This document shows positions 57,558 through 64,000 of a stretch of DNA of 64,000 nt, piece after piece (within the stretch, counting starts at the first letter, position 1; each line of letters begins with the position of its first letter). Under the pieces are notes generated by a model that saw only the letters and a list, made by a program, of their open reading frames with translations, had not been told where the DNA came from and did not search any database. Where the stretch lies: the NCBI GenBank assembly GCA_030612725.1, contig JAUWNJ010000009.1:40322-104321 (forward strand). The letters run 5' to 3'. The position numbers and the translations under genes were made by a program. This DNA comes from Planctomycetales bacterium (lineage in GTDB: Bacteria; Planctomycetota; Phycisphaerae; SM23-33).

Positions 57558-58412
57558 GTGGATAAAATGTCTATAAATATTCTTTGCATAGGTGACGTGG
57601 TCGGTAAGTGTGGCCGGGCTGCGTTGGCGGAATTGCTGCCGGGACTTATCCGTCAGCGTGAAATCGACCTTGTCGTTTGCAATGCCGAGAACTCCGCCGG
57701 TGGCAGCGGGTTGACGCCGGCGATGTTCAATAAACTGTTGCACTACGGTGTTGACGTCGTAACGCTGGGCGACCACGTCTATCGAAAACGCGAGATAACC
57801 GAATCGCTGGGTAATTCCGAGCGCATCGTCAGGCCGGGGAACATTTCCGCCCGCGCTATCGGGCGAAGATGGACTGTCGTACCGACCAAATCGGGAAAGC
57901 ACCAGGTGGCGGTCGCGTGCCTTCTGGGTCAGATGTACATGAAACCGGCCGATTCGCCGTGGTCGGCGATAGAGGGAATCCTCGCCGAAATACCACCGGC
58001 GGTGAAGACTCGCGTGCTTGACTTCCATGCTGAAGCCTCCAGCGAAAAAATCGCCATGGGCTGGCATTGCAACGGCCGGGCCAGCGTGGTCTTCGGCACG
58101 CACACTCACATCCCGACGGCTGACGCTCGCGTGCTGGACGGCGGAACAGCCTGCATTTCAGACCTCGGCATGACCGGCCCTTACGACGGCGTCCTGGGCA
58201 GAATGAAGGACCGCGTCCTGTACGCCCTGACAACCTCGATGCCAACGCCGTTTCAGATCGCAAAGAACGACGTGCGATTATGCGGAGCAATCGCAACGGT
58301 CGATCCGACCACGGGCCGGGCTGAGAGCATCGAACGGGTGGAAATCAAAGCAGAAGGACCGGCCGTTACCGAAGAAAAAAATAATTCAAACCACAAAAGA
58401 CACGAAGAATAA
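57558..58412 (+). CDS. YmdB-family metallophosphoesterase
   Basis: ILCIGDVVGKCGRAAL, VVCNAENSAGGSGLTP, VVTLGDHVYRKRE, VVFGTHTHIPTADARVLDGGTACISDLGMTGPYDGVLG. Confidence 0.93.
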   Translation: MDKMSINILCIGDVVGKCGRAALAELLPGLIRQREIDLVVCNAENSAGGSGLTPAMFNKLLHYGVDVVTLGDHVYRKREITESLGNSERIVRPGNISARAIGRRWTVVPTKSGKHQVAVACLLGQMYMKPADSPWSAIEGILAEIPPAVKTRVLDFHAEASSEKIAMGWHCNGRASVVFGTHTHIPTADARVLDGGTACISDLGMTGPYDGVLGRMKDRVLYALTTSMPTPFQIAKNDVRLCGAIATVDPTTGRAESIERVEIKAEGPAVTEEKNNSNHKRHEE

Positions 58413-58418
58413 AAATGA

Positions 58419-58500
58419 GTAGGCTCCGGACGAAGCGAAGCGGAATCCCACCTTTTCTCTTCAATTACCGGGACTACACTCCGCTCCCTCCCGACCTACG
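58419..58500. repeat. Family B REP pair (degenerate)
   Basis: GTAGGCTCCGGACGAAGCGAAGCGGAATCCCACCTTTT ... GGGACTACACTCCGCTCCCTCCCGACCTAC. Confidence 0.85.
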
Positions 58501-59328
58501 GCCTGCGCGTTGGGCGGCGCGGGCGGTTGCCAGGCCTCGGTTGTAGGGTGGTTGGGCATCCATCGCCCAGCGGACGAAATCACGGAATCGCCCCGCCGGT
58601 GCGCCCCAATCGTTACGGGCGTCCATCTCGGTCAAGGCCCGTTTCGGTGTCAGGGCAGAACGGTACAGAAGCCGATACGCTTCCTTAATCTGCTTACGGT
58701 CGGTGTCAGTGATGTAATCGGCGCGGCGCAGACCTACCGAGTTCAATCCCGCGACGTAGTTAATCTGGCTGGCTACCACAAACGGCGGGATATGCTGAGA
58801 AGCGCCCCCGTGGCCTCGTATCATCACCAGTTCGCCGACCCGGCAGAACTGATGCACTCCCGCGTAGGCAGAGAGAATCGCGCCGTTACCGACTTGGCAA
58901 TGACCGGCTACGGTGGCGCTGTTGGTCAGGACGACCCGGTCGCCGAGGACGCTGTCGTGCCCGACGTGCGAACAGGCCATGAAGAAGCATCCGCTTCCGA
59001 TAACAGTCTCGCCGTCGGGAGTTGTCGCCCGGTTGATGGTAACGCCTTCGCGGAAGATATTCCCATCGCCTATGCTAAGATAAGTCTTTTCGGTCGTGTC
59101 GAATTTGTAATCCTGCGGCTCGCCGCCGAGGACGGCGGACGGATGGACGACGTTGCCCGCCCCCATTGTTGTATAGCGCCGGATAACCGCCCCTGCCAGA
59201 AGTTCGCAGTTATTCCCGATTATCACATCCGATTCGACCACGGCATAAGGGCCTACGACTACGCCTTCGCCGAGTTCGGCCCGCTCGCCCACAATGGCTG
59301 TTTCGTGTATTTTTGTCGCCATAAGCAA
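58474..59328 (-). CDS. lpxA: Acyl-ACP--UDP-N-acetylglucosamine O-acyltransferase
   Basis: Left-handed beta-helix hexapeptides; FREGVTINRATTPDGETVIGSGCFFMACSHVGHDSVLGDRVVL, LNSVGLRRADY. Confidence 0.92.
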   Translation of the reverse strand: MLMATKIHETAIVGERAELGEGVVVGPYAVVESDVIIGNNCELLAGAVIRRYTTMGAGNVVHPSAVLGGEPQDYKFDTTEKTYLSIGDGNIFREGVTINRATTPDGETVIGSGCFFMACSHVGHDSVLGDRVVLTNSATVAGHCQVGNGAILSAYAGVHQFCRVGELVMIRGHGGASQHIPPFVVASQINYVAGLNSVGLRRADYITDTDRKQIKEAYRLLYRSALTPKRALTEMDARNDWGAPAGRFRDFVRWAMDAQPPYNRGLATARAAQRAGRRSGGSGV

Positions 59329-59367
59329 TTCTCCACAACACGAATATTATCCGCAAACTACGTAAAA

Positions 59368-59479
59368 TAGTAGCCAGTAGTCAATAGCCGGTGGCCAGTA
59401 GCCGGTCAAAAAATCAAAAACCTCAATACCTTTTTTCTTTTTCGGTTACTGACTACCGGCTACCGACTACCGATTACTA
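59368..59479. repeat. Hairpin of tandem repeats (TAGCCAGTAGTCAATAGCCGG / CCGGCTACCGACTACCG)
   Basis: Left and right arms are complementary tandem variants with a ~40-nt loop. Confidence 0.8.
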
Positions 59480-59516
59480 ATTTGCGTTCGCGTCGTTCAC
59501 GGCTAGAATAACGGTA

Positions 59517-60422
59517 ATGGTGAACGTTTCCGTTACAAACCGTATCGGCGATATCCTGGCCCCTTATGCCGAAGCCGTCAATACCGCCATGGTGTCCGCC
59601 TTATGCGATGAGGCTGTTCCGGCAACGCTTGCCGAAGCGATGCGTTACGCCTGTCTGAACGGCGGAAAGCGTTTGCGTCCGGCGCTGGTAATGCTGGCAG
59701 CCGAAACCGTCGCCGAGAAAGAGCATTGGCTCGCCGATTCGCTCGGCGCGGCGGTGGCCATCGAAATGGTGCACTGCTACAGCCTGGTGCATGACGACCT
59801 TCCGGCAATGGACGACGACACTCTCCGGCGGGGCAGGGAAACCTGCCACGTGAAATTCGGCGAGGCAATGGCTATACTGACCGGCGACGCGCTTCTGACG
59901 CGAGCGTTCGAGGTTCTCTCCGGCGGTTTCGCGGACGCGGGTATTGCGATGAAACTAATCGGGACGCTTTCCGCCGCCGCAGGACCGATAGGGATGGTGG
60001 CTGGACAGGTCGCCGATATGGAACTGTGCGAAGTGCCTCCAGGCGACGAAGGGCGAAGGTATATCCATCTGCGAAAGACTGCCGCTCTGCTGCAGGGGGC
60101 GGTCCGCATGGGTGGAATCTGCGCCGCCGCGAACGAGGCTCAACTTGACGCGCTCGGCGAGTTTGGTGAAAAAATCGGACTGGCGTTCCAGGCCGCCGAC
60201 GACCTGCTCGATGCGGTCGGATCGGCCCAGGCAATCGGAAAAACGCCAGGAAAGGACGCACAAACCGGTAAGCGAACATACGCCGGCGAATTGGGAATAG
60301 AGCAGACCCGACAACTCGTTACCGACCTGACGGACCAGGCCTGCCGCGCGCTGGAAACCTTCGGGCCACGAGCGGAAAAACTGCGAGAATTGACGAACCT
60401 GCTGGCAAAACGAGACCGCTGA
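59517..60422 (+). CDS. ispA: Polyprenyl (farnesyl/geranylgeranyl) diphosphate synthase
   Basis: GGKRLRPALVMLA, CYSLVHDDLPAMDDDTLRRGRETCH (FARM), FQAADDLLDAVG. Confidence 0.94.
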   Translation: MVNVSVTNRIGDILAPYAEAVNTAMVSALCDEAVPATLAEAMRYACLNGGKRLRPALVMLAAETVAEKEHWLADSLGAAVAIEMVHCYSLVHDDLPAMDDDTLRRGRETCHVKFGEAMAILTGDALLTRAFEVLSGGFADAGIAMKLIGTLSAAAGPIGMVAGQVADMELCEVPPGDEGRRYIHLRKTAALLQGAVRMGGICAAANEAQLDALGEFGEKIGLAFQAADDLLDAVGSAQAIGKTPGKDAQTGKRTYAGELGIEQTRQLVTDLTDQACRALETFGPRAEKLRELTNLLAKRDR

Positions 60423-60432
60423 ACCGTAACAA

Positions 60433-62373
60433 ATGATAAATCAAGCATCCCAACCCGACACTCCGGCTTCAGACGAACGGATTCTGTTGGAGCAGATTAA
60501 CTCCCCATCCGATCTGAAGGACAAGTCGCCCGAACAACTGGCTGAAATCGCCGAGCAGATTCGCCGGATGATTATCGAGACGGTCTCGCACACCGGAGGG
60601 CACCTTTCCAGCAACCTCGGCGCAGTCGAACTGACTATTGCACTGCACGTCGTCTTTGATTTCCCTCACGATCGTCTGCTCTGGGACGTTGGACACCAGT
60701 GCTATGCGCATAAGATTCTGACCGGAAGAGCCGGGCGGTTCGATACGCTCCGCCAGTCCGGCGGAATCAGCGGATACCCCGCCCCGGCCGAAAGCGACTA
60801 TGATCTTTTCGCCACCGGGCACGCCGGTACGGCAATATCAACGGCATCGGGTCTGGCGTGGGCGGACAAATCCGCCGAGCGCAAAGTCGTCGCCGTCGTC
60901 GGCGATGCGTCAATCGCCAACGGCGTATCATTTGAGGCGATTAACAACGCCGGACTCCTTAATCGCCAGTTCCTCGTCGTACTCAACGACAACTCAATGG
61001 CCATCGACGTTACGCAAGGCGCTTTGGCGAAATTGCTCGACCGCATGCGCTTGACGCAAACTTACACCGACTTCAAGCAGAGAACCGAGCACGCTCTGTC
61101 CAAGCTGCCGCTAGGCGAAGAAATCGCCGATACTCTCCGCCACATAAAGGAAGGTCTGCGAACCACCGTGCACGGCGAGCAACTTTTCGAGTCGTTAGGA
61201 TTTCGCTATTTCGGCCCGGTCGATGGGCATGACATAAACGCCCTTCTTGATATCTTCCGACGCGTCGCGAAGATTCCCCATCCGGTCATTCTTCACGTCC
61301 ACACCCAGAAGGGTCGGGGATGCGATTACGCCGTCGAGGACCCCTGCCGCTTCCACTCACCCGCCGCCCACACAGTCAACAACGGAGTTGTGGAATTCCC
61401 CACCACAGACCGACCGATGTGGACCGACGTGTTCTCAAAAACACTCATAGACCGAGCGAAGCAGGACGAAAAAATCGTCGCTATCACTGCTGCGATGCCC
61501 GACGGAACAGGACTGGCGAAATTCCGCGATGCGATAGGCGACCGCTACATCGACGTCGGTATCAACGAATCGCACGCCGTCGCAATGGCGGCAGGACTGG
61601 CGAAAGCAGGCATGAAACCCGTCGTGGCCATCTATTCCACATTCCTCCAGAGGGCGTTCGACCAGATATTCGAGCAGGTCGCGCTGCAGAGGCTTCCCGT
61701 GATTTTCTGCATCGACCGCGCCGGTCTGGTCGGAACCGACGGACCCACACATCATGGCCTGCTCGACATCGCCTGCTTCCGACCGTTTCCGGGGATGGTC
61801 GTGATGACGCCGGGCGATGAAGCCGAACTGGTAATGGCCATTGACCTGGCGCTGTCGATGGGCAGGCCTTGCGCTATCCGCTACCCCCGCGACATTATCC
61901 CGGAACCAACCGACGCTTCACAGCGGACGCCATTTGTGCCCGGAAAGGCCTGCGTGGTGCGCGAAGGGACGGACGGCACATTCCTTGCCGCCGGCGCAAT
62001 GGTCGAATACGCCCTCCAAGCCGCTGAAATACTGGCGGAAAAAGACGGCATAAACGCAGCCGTCGTCAGCGCACGGTTCGTCAAACCGCTGGATGAGGAA
62101 CTTATCGCCGAGTTAATCGCAACAGGCAAGCCGGTGCTGACAGTGGAGGACCACTCGATAGCATGCGGATTCGGCTCAGCGGTGATGGAACTGGCGGCAA
62201 AGAAGTCGCTGGACACCTCCGGCGTAAAACTGCTTGGTATCGGCGACCATTTCGTCCCGCACGCCGGACGGGCACAACAACTCGCCGAAGCCGGACTCGA
62301 CGCAACCGGCCTGGCGGAAACCATGCGACAACGTATCGCGGGACATCCCGCAGCCGTAACAGAAAAATTCTGA
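60433..62373 (+). CDS. dxs: 1-deoxy-D-xylulose-5-phosphate synthase
   Basis: SHTGGHLSSNLGAVELTIALHVVFDFPHDRLLWDVGHQCYAHKILTGR, AVVGDASIANGVSFEAINNAG, DGPTHHGLLDIACFRPFPGMVVM. Confidence 0.97.
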   Translation: MINQASQPDTPASDERILLEQINSPSDLKDKSPEQLAEIAEQIRRMIIETVSHTGGHLSSNLGAVELTIALHVVFDFPHDRLLWDVGHQCYAHKILTGRAGRFDTLRQSGGISGYPAPAESDYDLFATGHAGTAISTASGLAWADKSAERKVVAVVGDASIANGVSFEAINNAGLLNRQFLVVLNDNSMAIDVTQGALAKLLDRMRLTQTYTDFKQRTEHALSKLPLGEEIADTLRHIKEGLRTTVHGEQLFESLGFRYFGPVDGHDINALLDIFRRVAKIPHPVILHVHTQKGRGCDYAVEDPCRFHSPAAHTVNNGVVEFPTTDRPMWTDVFSKTLIDRAKQDEKIVAITAAMPDGTGLAKFRDAIGDRYIDVGINESHAVAMAAGLAKAGMKPVVAIYSTFLQRAFDQIFEQVALQRLPVIFCIDRAGLVGTDGPTHHGLLDIACFRPFPGMVVMTPGDEAELVMAIDLALSMGRPCAIRYPRDIIPEPTDASQRTPFVPGKACVVREGTDGTFLAAGAMVEYALQAAEILAEKDGINAAVVSARFVKPLDEELIAELIATGKPVLTVEDHSIACGFGSAVMELAAKKSLDTSGVKLLGIGDHFVPHAGRAQQLAEAGLDATGLAETMRQRIAGHPAAVTEKF

Positions 62374-62458
62374 ACCACAAAGGACACAAAGAGCACAAAG
62401 TAAATAAAAATTAAAATCTTCACCTGTTTTCTTTGTGCTCTTTGTGTCCTTTGTGGTT
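62373..62458. repeat. 28-bp perfect inverted repeat (AACCACAAAGGACACAAAGAGCACAAAG)
   Basis: Exact reverse complement at 62431-62458; 30-nt loop; translates as NHKGHKEHK. Confidence 0.95.
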
Positions 62459-62470
62459 AACTCTTTTTAG

Positions 62471-63265
62471 ATGCTTATAAGGGGAAAGACCTTGAGTAAC
62501 GGAATCCTGACTGAAATGACAATCGAGGATGTCCGCGCGTTCGACCCGGAGGTCGTGGCGATAGGCGTCGGGTCGGTGGAACCTCACGGGCCTGTGCTGC
62601 CTTACGGGACGGACTATTGGCAGGCCGACGCTAGCGTTCGGCAGGGTGTAATCCTGGCCAACAAAGCCGGCGCGCGGGCGCTGATGTACCCGACGCTTCC
62701 GGTCGGAAACAATGCCAACTTTAAGGCCTTCCCATTCGCCTGCCGCATCGGTATTCAGACGCTGATGCAGATGATCCTCGACATCATCAACGCCCTGGCG
62801 GAAGACGGTATCCGCAAGATAGTCCTGTTCGACGGGCACGGCGGAAACACCGACACGCTCCGCGCCACGCTTCGGGCGAACGTCGATGCCCACGGCCCGG
62901 GTCAGGCTCCGTTCGTGTGCCTGGCTTCATACCCGCCGGCAGACGCTTCGCTCGTCGAAGATTACAGCGATCACGGCGGGGAATCGGAGGTCTCGCGGAT
63001 GCTCTATCTGCGAGAAGACCTGGTGCGAAAGGACAAGTTCGACAACTTCCCGTGGGGCGAGAAACCGGCGGTCGAAGCCCTGGCTGGCGAGGGCGTCTAT
63101 TTCGTCAAACCCTGGCATCTTCACGTACCGGCCTCGGCGGGCGGAGATGTGCGAAAAGCCTCTGTCGAGAAAGGCAAGGGACTCATCGAAAACGCAGCCA
63201 AACACCTCGCCCGACTCCTGACACAATTATCAAAAACGCCCTGGTCGGAAACGTTTCCGTATTAA
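62471..63265 (+). CDS. Creatininase family (creatinine amidohydrolase-like) protein
   Basis: AIGVGSVEPHGPVLPYGTDYWQAD, IVLFDGHGGNTDTLRATL, DHGGESEVSRML. Confidence 0.9.
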   Translation: MLIRGKTLSNGILTEMTIEDVRAFDPEVVAIGVGSVEPHGPVLPYGTDYWQADASVRQGVILANKAGARALMYPTLPVGNNANFKAFPFACRIGIQTLMQMILDIINALAEDGIRKIVLFDGHGGNTDTLRATLRANVDAHGPGQAPFVCLASYPPADASLVEDYSDHGGESEVSRMLYLREDLVRKDKFDNFPWGEKPAVEALAGEGVYFVKPWHLHVPASAGGDVRKASVEKGKGLIENAAKHLARLLTQLSKTPWSETFPY

Positions 63266-63267
63266 AC

Positions 63268-63419
63268 GGGGGACGAGGGAACGGAACACTTAATTGCGGA
63301 ATGCCTGCATTTATCGAACACCTGAAAAACATGCTGGGACGGGTCTTGACAAAAAGAAAACCAGGCCCAAAAATCAAGAAGCAGAAGCAGAAGAAAGGAT
63401 AATTAAGTGCTCCGTCCCC
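63268..63419 (+). pseudogene. RAYT transposase C-terminal remnant inside REP-like inverted ends
   Basis: ATG...TAA at 63301-63402 encodes MPAFIEHLKNMLGRVLTKRKPGPKIKKQKQKKG (RAYT-like C-terminal tail) between GGAACACTTAATT and AATTAAGTGCTCCGTCCCC. Confidence 0.6.
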
Positions 63420-63453
63420 ATAATTACTCCTCGGCACGGGATCGAACGAGGAT

Positions 63454-64000
63454 TCACCGCCTATCATGGCCGGATGGGGTTTTCGGTAGGGACAAGTTTT
63501 CGGCAGGGACAACAGCAGTGTTTGCGAGCAGGCGCCAGAACACTTGCTCTGCAACTTTTGGATCCATGTCCTCTGGTGAGCTCAGATGCGCGATTCCTAT
63601 GTACCGACCATCCCTATCGCAAATATCAGCGGATGGGTGGCCTCCCTTCCAAGAAGACGAAAATGCTGTCAGCTGTGGAAGATCCAGACGAGTAATCGGC
63701 GAGTTGTTGATCTTAAGAAGTAGAAGCGTCTTTATCTTCCGTGCGTCGGTCCCTTTGGCCTTGTCCAAATCTGTCGGTGTCACGTCATATACTGCCGTAA
63801 GCAATTCGACGTCAGATTTATAAGTTTCCAAGAAATCCCTCGGATTCGGATAGAACCGACCTATAATATTGAGAACCTCCGGAGAAGGGGCATTGACATA
63901 ACTCCAATTATCTCCATGATACGCAAATATCGCTTTGAATCTGTTACCGAGATGAGTTCCTTGTACTTCTAACCTGCTGAATACTCCTCCATCTTTCTTT
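63454..64000 (-). CDS. Protein of unknown function (partial, 5' end beyond window)
   Basis: Frame stays open upstream of the listed 63831 start to the window edge (KDGGVFSRLEVQGTHLGNRFKAIFAYHGDNWSYVNAPSPEVLNIIGRFYPNPRDFLETYKSD...). Confidence 0.55.
   Translation of the reverse strand, partial: KKDGGVFSRLEVQGTHLGNRFKAIFAYHGDNWSYVNAPSPEVLNIIGRFYPNPRDFLETYKSDVELLTAVYDVTPTDLDKAKGTDARKIKTLLLLKINNSPITRLDLPQLTAFSSSWKGGHPSADICDRDGRYIGIAHLSSPEDMDPKVAEQVFWRLLANTAVVPAENLSLPKTPSGHDRR

Noticed and set aside
62917-63402. 161-aa ORF as a genuine gene
   Set aside because: Most of it is an alternative frame of the creatininase gene; only the last 33 codons resemble a RAYT tail.
63420-63480. tRNA-like GGATCGAACGAGGATTC string
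   Set aside because: No acceptor stem or anticodon arm could be built around it; no tRNA or rRNA genes were recognised in the window.

Overview
The window is a gene-dense chromosomal segment that looks like a Planctomycetota (probably Phycisphaerae-like) genome. Evidence for this is a PEP-CTERM protein, 'TGVSPV/HGRDGHAT'-type palindromic repeats, Gram-negative envelope genes and a DUF1844 protein; the taxonomy is inference. The core is a ~15 kb flagellar rod/hook operon (fliK-flgD-flgE-PilZ-like-flgF-flgG-flgA-flgH-flgI-flgJ-flgN-flgK-flgL-rsbU-like) preceded by a consensus sigma-54 promoter. The rest is housekeeping and metabolism: CDP-alcohol phosphatidyltransferase, ino1, rpsT, two GH130 phosphorylases, fba, tilS, xerD-like, kdsB, nadK, a giant indolepyruvate oxidoreductase/GltD-like fusion, nth, glycogen-synthase-like GT, ymdB-like, lpxA, ispA, dxs, creatininase. 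The strongest candidate for an under-described system is a translationally coupled pair at 13.8-15.5 kb: a HipA-like kinase and a HIRAN-domain protein with no HipB-like partner, bracketed by inverted GTCCCCGGAATT repeats. The second main theme is an unusually rich collection of short palindromic and tandem-repeat elements. These include a RAYT transposase flanked by its REPs, two in-frame palindrome insertions inside conserved enzymes, and repeats that abut or supply stop codons of more than a dozen genes. All calls are from reading the sequence and supplied ORFs; no database search was run.
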